A DNA stretch of 64,000 nucleotides from Pseudomonas sp. B21-040 (GTDB taxonomy: Bacteria; Pseudomonadota; Gammaproteobacteria; Pseudomonadales; Pseudomonadaceae). Position 1 is the first letter of the stretch. Each line of letters starts with the position of its first letter. The position numbers were made by a program, and so were the translations under genes. Shown piece by piece: positions 1 to 7,515 of the stretch. The stretch is taken from assembly GCF_024748695.1 (NCBI RefSeq), contig NZ_CP087176.1, positions 1,977,501-2,041,500 on the forward strand, given 5' to 3'. The notes beneath the pieces are model-generated. The model made no database searches and was not told the DNA's origin. It saw only the letters and a list, made by a program, of their open reading frames with translations.

Positions 1-242
1 TGCTCATCGGCGATGCGTGGTGCAAAGTGCTCGCGCTCGAACGTTGGCCAGATTTTATCGGCATGGTGCTTGTCGAGGAGTACGACGACATAGCGGCTTT
101 CGTCCGCGAAAATCTCTTTGAGTTTTTTTGTCCAGGCCTTTCCTAGGAAATTCGCCTCGAAAGCTTCATCGTAGAAAACAGGAACGTCGAAGTCCATCAG
201 CTGATTCGCGACGAGCAGTTCGATATTCCGACTCGTAGACAC
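1..242 (-). CDS. TIR-like domain protein, partial (cut by left edge)
   Basis: Reading the minus strand from a GTG at 242 gives about 80 residues that run off the window. They contain the block DVPVFYDEAFEANFLGKAW followed by SRYVVVLLDKHHADKIWP and FEREHF. This matches the middle of bacterial TIR-like domains (strand B FYDE, the LWGK-like box, strand C, then W..FER). TIR domains in bacterial defence cleave NAD or make signalling nucleotides on infection. The first TIR strand is not seen after the GTG, two TGA codons lie directly before it, and no good ribosome site precedes it. The piece may therefore be the frameshifted continuation of the overlapping ORF at 166-612. The domain call is from motif memory; the start is uncertain. 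Confidence 0.6.
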   Translation of the reverse strand, partial: MSTSRNIELLVANQLMDFDVPVFYDEAFEANFLGKAWTKKLKEIFADESRYVVVLLDKHHADKIWPTFEREHFAPRIADE

Positions 243-612
243 TCATCATTGAAGCCATCAAATCTGTGGACCAGCCATCTTTCTGGAAGTCTCGAACCAG
301 AATTGCCATCGTCTCGGCAAAGCGAAACCAGCATGCACCTTGCAAATAAGCGACTACCACGTCAGCAGGTAGCTCATGACGCGCTTTAACAGCCAGATCG
401 AAGCATACGCGTACGAGGTTTTGCATGCTTTTGAAGGAGGGTCGACTTGGTTTGAGTTGAACCCAGTTTCTCAGCAACCTGATTTTGGAGCTTTCAGGCA
501 TGTCCTCAGCCTCTGCCCAGACCTTACCTAGGTAGGTCACAGGCTTTTGTTTCTTCCCAGACCAACCCGATGCTTTGGCAAGCTTCTCAACCACCTCTGC
601 CGAGGTGTACAT
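166..612 (-). CDS. Unrecognised ORF, possibly the N-terminal part of the TIR-like gene
   Basis: This ORF of 148 codons is counted from an ATG at 612 (MYTSAEVVEKLAK). The frame stays open back to a TTG near 750, but that extension is Arg-rich and does not look like protein. The body is mixed alpha-helical, with stretches such as GKVWAEAEDMPESSKIR and PADVVVAYLQGACWF. I do not recognise a family. Its last 25 residues, after about position 242, overlap the TIR-like reading frame out of phase and become basic and atypical (RTARRESADGLRRSC). That is what a single indel near 240-250 would produce. If so, the native protein was an N-terminal domain fused to a TIR domain. Otherwise these are two overlapping genes. 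Confidence 0.45.
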   Translation of the reverse strand: MYTSAEVVEKLAKASGWSGKKQKPVTYLGKVWAEAEDMPESSKIRLLRNWVQLKPSRPSFKSMQNLVRVCFDLAVKARHELPADVVVAYLQGACWFRFAETMAILVRDFQKDGWSTDLMASMMSVYESEYRTARRESADGLRRSCFLR

Positions 613-880
613 GAGATAGCGGTCGTGATGCCGGGAAACGGATCGAGACCTTCCTATATTTCGTTGGCAAGTGCGGCCACTAACCTGTCCACCGATCGCT
701 TTTGGCTGTCTGTCACCACCGTCAGTCTTGGGTCGTCCTCTGTTGGTCAAGCCAGAAAATGTGCTGGTCAGCCCGGTCCAAGAGGTTAGTCAGGTCGAAC
801 GAAAACAGGTATTACACGCCTACCCCTAGCCTGTGGTGAGGTGTACTAGGTTCCCTCAACATCACTCAAGGACGATAACC

Positions 881-1099
881 ATGTCAGATAACTCAGAAGC
901 CAAGATTGCTACAGCGGACGCACTCACGTTGCTCCTGCACAACCAGCACGCCATATGTGCAGCCATAGAGGAGATCACCGAGTGGCTCTCAGAAAATGGT
1001 GTGGGAAGTGTTTCTGCTAACGCATTAGAGGCCATGGAAACGCTGGATACAAACGCTCAAGGCATCACAGACGCCATCATGCGGCTTCGGCAGTTGTAG
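881..1099 (+). CDS. Small conserved-looking hypothetical protein
   Basis: A 72-residue acidic, helical protein starts at the ATG at 881 (MSDNSEAKIATADALTLLL). The start was chosen because CAAGGA lies about 10 bases upstream; an in-frame extension to 833 has no ribosome site. The composition (ICAAIEEITEWLSENG, then a helix ending in IMRLRQL) suggests a small soluble helical bundle. I recall similar short proteins as lone genes in Pseudomonas accessory DNA but cannot name a family. It is a single gene facing away from the TIR-like locus. No toxin-antitoxin partner is evident beside it. Confidence 0.6.
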   Translation: MSDNSEAKIATADALTLLLHNQHAICAAIEEITEWLSENGVGSVSANALEAMETLDTNAQGITDAIMRLRQL

Positions 1100-1306
1100 G
1101 CATCATCAAACATTCTGTTCCTCTCGCGTGATCGAGTCCTGATTTGACGCGAGAGAAAATAGGACTCTGTGGCATCGAGACCGGTCGGTTTGGGTCGATT
1201 ACGGCCAGTGACGTCCAAGACGGGAGTCCTTCCAGCGAGGTCGTTCGTGTTAGCCACCAAATGAAAGCCTTTCAACGACTAGCCCGGTAGCCTCGTGAAA
1301 ATCCAT

Positions 1307-1638
1307 CTACATCGACTTGATCGAAACTACTTCCACAAATCGGAATTTTTTCCTGGCCACCCTAGCCGTTTCTTGCTCAGCTAGGAGGTGCTCAACGTAT
1401 CGGCCTCATGGACCATCTCGTACGTTTTGCCTTCAAATTCATTGCCCACCGGAAGCGTGACTTGCAGCCTAGGTGTAAATGCCTTCGCGACCTTCTTTTT
1501 CTCTGCCACCTTCGTCGACTGCGCGATCATGATATCCGTGAGAGGCTTTTGCACGGGAGGCGCATCGTCCTGCGCAACCGGCTCGTCAGCACCGAACAGC
1601 ACCCGGCGCATCTCTTCTTCAGTTAGTTCTGGGTTCAT
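1307..1638 (-). pseudogene. Frameshifted small island protein
   Basis: From the ATG at 1638 the frame reads MNPELTEEEMRRVLFGADEP, a Lys-rich linker, then AFTPRLQVTLPVGNEFEGKTYEM and ends at LSTS-stop (1381). Just past the stop, the neighbouring frame continues with LLAEQETARVARKKFRFVEV to a TAG at 1307-1309. Adding one base near 1385 joins the parts as LST-LLAEQETARV without a break. I recall proteins of this layout (acidic N-terminus, KKK linker, AFTPRL.VTL core, AEQE..KVAKK tail) from Pseudomonas genomic islands; their function is unknown to me. The break is most simply a one-base deletion, but a sequencing error cannot be excluded. Confidence 0.5.
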
Positions 1639-1659
1639 GCCGATTCTCGGAGGGATGTT

Positions 1660-1920
1660 ATGAGTAGCTAGTGTGAACTGACAGTCATCGAGAGAGATAT
1701 ACAGTCCCAGACGAAGCTGATCGACGAATTCCTTAATCCCGCCAACCTGGAAATGGTTATCCAGTTGACCAGCAATCAAAAAATCCGCGCGGAAACGGTG
1801 CTCGCCGTGCACCAGCTTCGAAATGAGCCTTGCGGCATGGCTCCTGAGAAATACGTAGCCGAAATCGAACGAATGTTGAAGCTGCGATATTCCGCCGGAG
1901 CCATACGAATCTCTGATTGA
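1660..1920 (+). pseudogene. Small gene interrupted by an amber codon at position 4
   Basis: A strong ribosome site (GGAGGG, 1649-1654) sits 5 bases before ATG-AGT-AGC-TAG. The same frame then stays open for 82 codons to TGA at 1918-1920. The reading after TAG is convincingly protein-like: CELTVIERDIQSQTK, then LIDEFLNPANLEMVIQLTSN, KIRAETVLAVHQLR and a tail ending AGAIRISD. A C-to-T change (CAG to TAG) would explain it, giving MSSQ at the start. The minus-strand ORF through the same bases (1381-1941, upstream of its 1638 ATG) is then a shadow. Family unknown. It is divergent from the frameshifted gene at 1307-1638, so both small genes of this pair appear decayed. Confidence 0.5.
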
Positions 1921-1985
1921 TTCTTCTCGCCCCGGCGTCAAAGCTCGAGTCGCCGATATTGCCTATCGTCCAGCGCGCGCTGGTC

Positions 1986-2612
1986 CTACGTTGGCGTGGG
2001 GGGCGGGTTGGTGTTTTGCTGAGCGATGAGCTGTGCTCGAGAAATTCGCCAAGTCCAGACAATCGTAGTGAGCATGCAAATTACGGCTACGAACATAGCA
2101 ATCGTAATTCCTGTGATGCTCAGCAGGAAGCTTAATACGCCATCCATTTCTGAGCTTTGACCCATCGTGCGCTGTAGAGCCATGAAACGAATTCTGCCTG
2201 CGATGTCGGCCTTCATGGCGCCGAACGCTTCTTTTTCTATATTCTCATCTGTGTCGCCAGGCATTTCCTTGAACGTGAGTTTGTAAAGATCCACTGCCTT
2301 ACCGCAGTAGTAATTGCGATTCGCATCATTATTTTTTGATGCGTCGATGCATAGCTCAAGGTAATCAAACGTTCGCTTGTCTTGGTTTTCGGCAACCATA
2401 TAACTGTACTTAGCGTTATGTTCGTTAGAACTCTTCCGATACTCACCGAGCAGATAGGTAAGGTATCCAAGGTAACTACCTAAAATCACGATACCCACGC
2501 TGGCCATGAGCAGCACCCTGGTGAGTGCGCGTTTCGAGGCCTGGGACGTAATCCAGTTGGCTAGCCTTCCCAGATAGTTTGCATCATCAAATACATCCTT
2601 AATGCCGCCCAT
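1986..2612 (-). CDS. Two-helix membrane protein of unknown function
   Basis: The protein has 208 residues. A hydrophobic segment at about 33-55 (VLLMASVGIVILGSYLGYL) and a second at about 160-185 (LLSITGITIAMFVAVICML) flank a roughly 100-residue domain. That domain has three Cys (LCIDAS, YYCGKAV and the later C in the second helix) and many charged residues. A short Pro/Thr-rich tail ends it. I do not recognise the family. It is transcribed away from the OLD-ATPase operon, whose start lies 185 bases off on the other strand. In defence islands such membrane proteins can be effectors, but nothing in the sequence shows this. Confidence 0.6.
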   Translation of the reverse strand: MGGIKDVFDDANYLGRLANWITSQASKRALTRVLLMASVGIVILGSYLGYLTYLLGEYRKSSNEHNAKYSYMVAENQDKRTFDYLELCIDASKNNDANRNYYCGKAVDLYKLTFKEMPGDTDENIEKEAFGAMKADIAGRIRFMALQRTMGQSSEMDGVLSFLLSITGITIAMFVAVICMLTTIVWTWRISRAQLIAQQNTNPPPTPT

Positions 2613-2796
2613 ATGGCTCCTTGAACAGTTTCGTGCTTATCTTGGGTGGCCAGCATTATGCCTCCGTGCCTTCATAGCCGCGAGAGACGATGGCTCAGGG
2701 TTTGGAAATGCCTAGGGAGCATCAGCGAGGCTGCGTCGCATCCACGCTTCGAAGCTGCTCCTTCCAGGAGCGCGAATGTGAAGGAGATACAGTCTG

Positions 2797-4503
2797 GTGA
2801 AAATTAGAAAGCTGGAGATCAGGAACTTCCGTGGCGTCAGCAAGCTGGAATGGAACCTCCCGAAGGCTCACATCTTCTGTCTGATTGGAAAGGGAGACTC
2901 GTCTAAATCGACCATACTGGATGCCATTCGGTATACGTTCTATCCCCAGTGGAATCTCACGCTCAGCGACGCCGACTTCCATAACGGCAACATTGAAAAT
3001 TCGATCACAATCGAAGCAACGATCGGCGAGCTTGTAGACGATTTTTGTTCTCTCGCTAAGTATGGGCATTACCTCCGAGGCTGGGACATCGACGCGTTTC
3101 AGATCAACGATGAGCCAGATGACCATCTCGAAAACGTGCTCACCGTGCGTTTCACTGTTGGCAAAGATCTCGAACCCCAATGGGTTGTCGTATGCGACCG
3201 ACAACCGGAGGGAGTTCCCTTCAAGCAAGCCGACCGGAACAAAGTCAGCGTCGGCTTGATCGGCACATTCAGTGAAAGGCAGCTTTCATGGGCTACGGGT
3301 ACTGCCTTGTCGAAGCTGACCGCGGCACAGAGCCTGAATGAACTGCTGGCAGATGCCTCTAGAACTGCGCGATCGTCATTAGATGCGAAGCGGGGGGAGA
3401 CGCTAAAAAATTTCGATGCTGCGGCGTTGAAATCTCAGGAAGTCGCCAAGCTCCTTGGGGTTCCCGTGGTCGATGCCTACAAGGCGCACCTCGATCTTGC
3501 CTCCATAAATTTGAAAGCTGGTGGACTAGTCCTGCATGACGGTGAAATTCCGCTGCGCCAGTTGGGGCTAGGATCCAGGCGCATGCTTCTGTGCGGTATT
3601 CAGAAGATGGGATTGGATGACGGCCATATCACCCTGTTCGACGAGGTGGAGCTCGGCCTGGAGCCTCACCGGATTACACGGCTGATCAAGCACATCAGGG
3701 AAGACAAACGGGGCCAATATTTCCTCACGACCCACTCGCCGACAGTATTGCGTGAGCTGACCATCAATGAGCTCTACGTCGTGCACCGTGAAGGTGGCTT
3801 AACTCAGGTTATCCCAGCAGCAAAAAAAGGGCTTGAACAGCATGAACTACAGGGAAAAGTACGTTCAAGCTCCGACGCATTCCTAGCCAAGAAGGTCATC
3901 GTGTGTGAAGGCGCAACAGAGGTTGGCTTCCTCCGGGGATTCGATGATTACCAGGTCGAGAATAAGAAAGATCCACTGTCATACCATGGAGTGGCACTGC
4001 TGGACGTCATCGGTGGGTCAAAGGTGAAACCGATCGCCAAGGCGTTTAAGGCACTTCACTACAATGTGTCTGCACTCGCCGATGGAGATGCGGACGACCA
4101 ATTTTCCGAGGCTGATGCGCGTGAGCTTAGGGAGTTGGAGATTCCAGTCTTCATGTGGAGTGACAAGCTGTCATTGGAGGAGCGTGCTTTTCAAGATGTG
4201 CCGTGGGAATTTGTCTTGCATAGCCTCTATCTGGCACGGGATACGCTGAATTACTCGGTTAGGGATCAAGTACTCAATAAGTTCGAAGGTAACTTGGAAA
4301 AGGAGCTTGGCCACTGGGAAGACAGCCCTGAGCTGCGAAAGGCGATTGGTATTGCGGCCAAAAAATCGAACTGGTTCAAAGACATCACACGTGGCGACCT
4401 GTGGTTCAAAACGATCAAACCTGCGTTTGAGGACGCTGAATTCGCTAAAACGGACCTATCCATCCAGTTAACCAAGCTTTGGAGGTGGGTCGAGCATGTC
4501 TGA
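2797..4503 (+). CDS. OLD-family ATPase/TOPRIM nuclease (GajA-like)
   Basis: The start is GTG, with AAGGAGAT 8 bases upstream; length is 568 residues. The N-terminal SMC/RecF-like ATPase begins MKIRKLEIRNFRGV, with Walker A GKGDSSKST (about 31-39), a signature-like LRQLGLGSRRM (about 250), Walker B HITLFDEVELGLEP (about 280-290) and the switch histidine in FLTTHSPTV. A TOPRIM domain follows, with KKVIVCEGATEVGFL (metal-binding Glu near 371) and ALADGDADD (near 428). This architecture and size match GajA of Gabija, in which the TOPRIM domain nicks DNA and the ATPase senses nucleotides. It overlaps the helicase gene by 8 bases, supporting one operon. A generic OLD nuclease is the alternative, but the UvrD-like partner favours Gabija. 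Confidence 0.85.
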   Translation: MKIRKLEIRNFRGVSKLEWNLPKAHIFCLIGKGDSSKSTILDAIRYTFYPQWNLTLSDADFHNGNIENSITIEATIGELVDDFCSLAKYGHYLRGWDIDAFQINDEPDDHLENVLTVRFTVGKDLEPQWVVVCDRQPEGVPFKQADRNKVSVGLIGTFSERQLSWATGTALSKLTAAQSLNELLADASRTARSSLDAKRGETLKNFDAAALKSQEVAKLLGVPVVDAYKAHLDLASINLKAGGLVLHDGEIPLRQLGLGSRRMLLCGIQKMGLDDGHITLFDEVELGLEPHRITRLIKHIREDKRGQYFLTTHSPTVLRELTINELYVVHREGGLTQVIPAAKKGLEQHELQGKVRSSSDAFLAKKVIVCEGATEVGFLRGFDDYQVENKKDPLSYHGVALLDVIGGSKVKPIAKAFKALHYNVSALADGDADDQFSEADARELRELEIPVFMWSDKLSLEERAFQDVPWEFVLHSLYLARDTLNYSVRDQVLNKFEGNLEKELGHWEDSPELRKAIGIAAKKSNWFKDITRGDLWFKTIKPAFEDAEFAKTDLSIQLTKLWRWVEHV

Positions 4504-5932
4504 AGAATTAGCCATCAAGCTCAACGACTGCAGGACCAAAGGGTACGTAATCGCCCCAGCAGGCTACGGAAAGACGCATCTCATTGCTTTGGCAACGCGG
4601 GTTTCTAACGGTAAGCAGCTGGTTTTGACTCACACCTTCGCCGGCGTAAATTCGATCAGAGCGAAGATGACTTCGCTCGGAGTACCGACTTCAAAATACC
4701 AAGTCGACACCATTGCGAGCTGGTCTCTGCGTCTGTGCTTGGCCTATCCGAAGACATCAGGGTGGAATGTAGACAACCCGACAGATGAACAGTGGAACCA
4801 GCTTTATGGATGCTGCTCTGTCCTGCTAGCGAAGTCGTTCATTCGGCATGCCATATCAGCTTCATACGCGGGTATTTATGTCGACGAATATCAGGATTGC
4901 TCTGATTTGCAGCACTCGTTGGTATGTGCCTTGGCAGACCTCTTACCCTGTCGGCTCTTGGGCGATCCAATGCAGGCTATTTATGATTTTGACGACGCCA
5001 AGCCTGTGGATTGGGGGCGTAGCGTTTATCCCAAATTCGAGTGTCTAGGCCTGCTGGAGACACCATGGTGCTGGGCTGATAATCCAGCGTTGGGCGCTTG
5101 GCTTAAGGACGTCCGCACCAGAATTCAGGCAGGTCAGCAGGTCGATCTTTTAGGGAAGAGGCCTCCCTGCGTAATTCGGTACCGCACCGAACCTGAAGAC
5201 CTCGAAAAAAAGCAGCGCTCTGCACTTTGGAGCTTGCTAGGTCACAATGAAAGCGTCATCGCGCTCCACGGTGGAGACCCACGATCCAAGAATATGACGC
5301 ACAATTTGGCTCAAGGAATGGCGGGCCGGTTCTCTTCAATTGAGGAAATTGAGGGCAGGGCGCTTCACACATTCCTCAAGCAATTGACTGCGGCGAAGAC
5401 CGCCCAGAAGGGGTTACTACTAGCGCTGGCGTTTGCGAAAAAGTGTTTCACTGGCGTTGGCAGCGTAGTGACGGCCGGTACCAGTCGCGGAGAGTCTGCG
5501 ATCCTCCGGAAAACTACCAAATACCCAGGCCTGCTTTTGGCCGCAAATGTTTACCTCGGAGACCCTACAAGCCGTCACCTGATAGCATTCTTCCTAGAGC
5601 TCAAAGCAAACCCGGAGACGGGTGCTTATCGCCGTGACTTGTTGTTTCGCCTGCTCCATGTACTCAAAATGCATAGCGAGAGTGAAGGGTTGACCCTAAT
5701 AGAGGTGGGCAAGATCTACCAACGCGATATGAGGCATACGGGGCGCCCCATCTCTCACCGCAAACTCATCGGCACCACCTTGTTGGTTAAAGGTCTTGAA
5801 TTCGATCATGCAGTGATCCTGGATGCGGATTCTCTCGATGCCAAGCATCTGTATGTTGCGATGACTCGCGGATCCAAGTCTCTGACGATTATCGGCAATG
5901 GCAGGCGTGTGCCTGTGAGTAGAGAATTATGA
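4496..5932 (+). CDS. UvrD/PcrA-like superfamily 1 helicase (GajB-like)
   Basis: The protein has 478 residues, the usual GajB size and far shorter than UvrD. Motifs in order are Walker A APAGYGKTH (20-28), an early QLVLTHTFAGVNS motif Ia, Walker B IYVDEYQDCSD (about 125-135), motif III LLGDPMQAIYDF (about 160), and the C-terminal motifs LVKGLEFDHAVILDAD and LYVAMTRGSKSLTII. In Gabija this subunit binds GajA and uses ATP/DNA to trigger or regulate cleavage. The start lies inside the end of the ATPase gene (8-base overlap). Its stop is read through the ATGA that starts the next gene, so all three products are probably translationally coupled. Confidence 0.83.
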   Translation: MSEELAIKLNDCRTKGYVIAPAGYGKTHLIALATRVSNGKQLVLTHTFAGVNSIRAKMTSLGVPTSKYQVDTIASWSLRLCLAYPKTSGWNVDNPTDEQWNQLYGCCSVLLAKSFIRHAISASYAGIYVDEYQDCSDLQHSLVCALADLLPCRLLGDPMQAIYDFDDAKPVDWGRSVYPKFECLGLLETPWCWADNPALGAWLKDVRTRIQAGQQVDLLGKRPPCVIRYRTEPEDLEKKQRSALWSLLGHNESVIALHGGDPRSKNMTHNLAQGMAGRFSSIEEIEGRALHTFLKQLTAAKTAQKGLLLALAFAKKCFTGVGSVVTAGTSRGESAILRKTTKYPGLLLAANVYLGDPTSRHLIAFFLELKANPETGAYRRDLLFRLLHVLKMHSESEGLTLIEVGKIYQRDMRHTGRPISHRKLIGTTLLVKGLEFDHAVILDADSLDAKHLYVAMTRGSKSLTIIGNGRRVPVSREL

Positions 5933-7230
5933 GCACGCCGATCACTTTGGCTGTGGGCGATATCGACCTCACGTACAACACGGGACACATGGGCATGGAC
6001 CACGGCATGCTGTTCCAAGAGCGCGACCGGCGTCGCCGTCGTCATGCGAGTATCAATTACGAATACTACGAGAAGCACTCAAAGGATGTTTCACAAAGCG
6101 AGCTTTGCTTTTGTCGCACCCTTGGTTCGATGGTCTCGCGGCTGGAACTTCTCGGGCACACACTTGAATCGGTCGAGGCTGATTATCAGGTTCAAATAGC
6201 ACTCGACAGCGAACGGTTCGCTTATACCGAAGACGGCGGCCCCCCGCCGAATCGTTTAACGTTCCAGCAGTTCATTGACTTTATACGCACGAATGCCGTG
6301 TGTGATCTGAAGAACGATTACGTTGAAAATTATGATGCCAAGCACGCAGAAGGATATGGTCGACTCGCTAGCGAACCCGCTGTCTTGCTGCTACCCGAAG
6401 GGGATGTTGGCCGAGAAAGGGGTGGATACTCTGAACGCAGTCATTTTTTCGCATTAATTGAGTTCCTCCACCCGTATTCCATTCTCCGAACTCTTGCTGA
6501 GAATCCGGCCAATCTAAGCCTTGATGTGGTGTGGGATTACGGCAATTTCGTCAGTGCAGGCTGGGCGCAAAACGAAGACTTCCATCCCAATGCCCGTCGT
6601 TCTCAGACTTATTTAATCGCGACTGAAGGGACATCCGACACTCGAATCCTGAAGAGAGCCCTCATGCTTCTCCGACCAGATATCGAAGATTTTTTTCGGT
6701 TCATCGACATAGAGGAGCGACATCCGTTCTCCGGAACAGGGAGCTTGTCAAAGTTTGCCGAGGGATTGATCAAGATTGATGTCCACAATCGTGTTGTCAT
6801 CCTATTTGACAACGATGCGGAAGGGGTCGAAGCGTTTGAAGGCCTCCGTCGTTTCAACTTTCCGGCAAACATGCGAGCAATGCTTCTGCCTGCCCTTGAA
6901 GAGCTACGCAGTTTTTCGGCCCGGGGGCCCAGCGGTGTTGAGAATGTAGATATCAATGGTCGTGCAGCAGCCATCGAATGCTATTTGGATCTTCGATTAA
7001 AAGATCGCCCGCCCCCGCAGGTGATTTGGACAAACTACAAGGAGTCGTTGGATATCTATCAGGGTGCGCTCGAATACAAGGAGAGCTACGCCAAGGCATT
7101 TTACAAAGCTACGTCAGATGCCATGACAACAGGCGCTTACGACTCTAGTAAATTGATCTTTGTGATCAATTCGCTATACGCGCAATGTATTGAAATGGCA
7201 ACGCTGATGCTTCGCTCTGTGCGGGACTAG
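5929..7230 (+). CDS. HEPN/Toprim-associated domain protein, third gene of Gabija-like operon
   Basis: The protein has 433 residues and its ATG overlaps the helicase stop as ATGA. The N-terminal 90 residues (ITLAVGDIDLTYNTGH, LFQERDRRRRRH, SRLELLGHTLESVEADY) match my memory of the HEPN/Toprim N-terminal domain. After a helical middle, a TOPRIM-like fold is visible: TYLIATEGTSDTRIL with Glu233 and VVILFDNDAEGVEAF with Asp294-x-Asp296. A roughly 110-residue helical C-terminus follows. An R-x4-H is present at 34-39, but inside a run of arginines, so I do not claim an RNase site. The gene sits in a coupled operon with GajA/GajB-like genes, and no intergenic space exists for its own promoter. Its role (second nuclease, inhibitor or sensor) is unknown. 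Confidence 0.75.
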   Translation: MSTPITLAVGDIDLTYNTGHMGMDHGMLFQERDRRRRRHASINYEYYEKHSKDVSQSELCFCRTLGSMVSRLELLGHTLESVEADYQVQIALDSERFAYTEDGGPPPNRLTFQQFIDFIRTNAVCDLKNDYVENYDAKHAEGYGRLASEPAVLLLPEGDVGRERGGYSERSHFFALIEFLHPYSILRTLAENPANLSLDVVWDYGNFVSAGWAQNEDFHPNARRSQTYLIATEGTSDTRILKRALMLLRPDIEDFFRFIDIEERHPFSGTGSLSKFAEGLIKIDVHNRVVILFDNDAEGVEAFEGLRRFNFPANMRAMLLPALEELRSFSARGPSGVENVDINGRAAAIECYLDLRLKDRPPPQVIWTNYKESLDIYQGALEYKESYAKAFYKATSDAMTTGAYDSSKLIFVINSLYAQCIEMATLMLRSVRD

Positions 7231-7515
7231 CTGTTAGGGCTGCATCGAGCCCAGTGCAACAGTTTTATTTCACAAGACGTTTGCGCTTATGAGGCTTTTT
7301 ACAGCAGCTATTTGCCAGAAACATCACGCTCATGAACGACCGATTTTAAGCGTGCTTCGGTCCTTGCAATCCGAGGCAATACACGTGGGTAAAGGCTTTC
7401 AGCTCTCCTTGGATTTAGAATCTAATGACTCCATTTTAGTTTCTAATGACCGCCGAAGGCTGAGTAGACGGTAATTACGATAGTCTGTGTAAACCAAAAG
7501 TTTATAGTGGCGCCT

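Noticed and set aside
1057..1275. 72-codon minus-strand frame
   Set aside because: TTG start, no ribosome site, atypical composition.
1381..1941. Full 186-codon minus-strand frame as one gene
   Set aside because: Only the part below 1638 looks like protein in this frame; above it, the plus strand holds the amber-interrupted gene with its own ribosome site.
6028..6048. R-x4-H match in the third Gabija-like gene as a HEPN ribonuclease site
   Set aside because: It lies inside a run of five arginines in the N-terminal associated domain, so the match can easily be chance; not claimed as catalytic.
1..7230. CRISPR array, tRNA or integrase in the island
   Set aside because: No regularly spaced direct repeats, cloverleaf sequence or recombinase frame was seen in this part.
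7289..7474. 61-codon plus-strand frame between the island and LysR
   Set aside because: No ribosome site and no recognisable sequence; overlaps the probable LysR control region.
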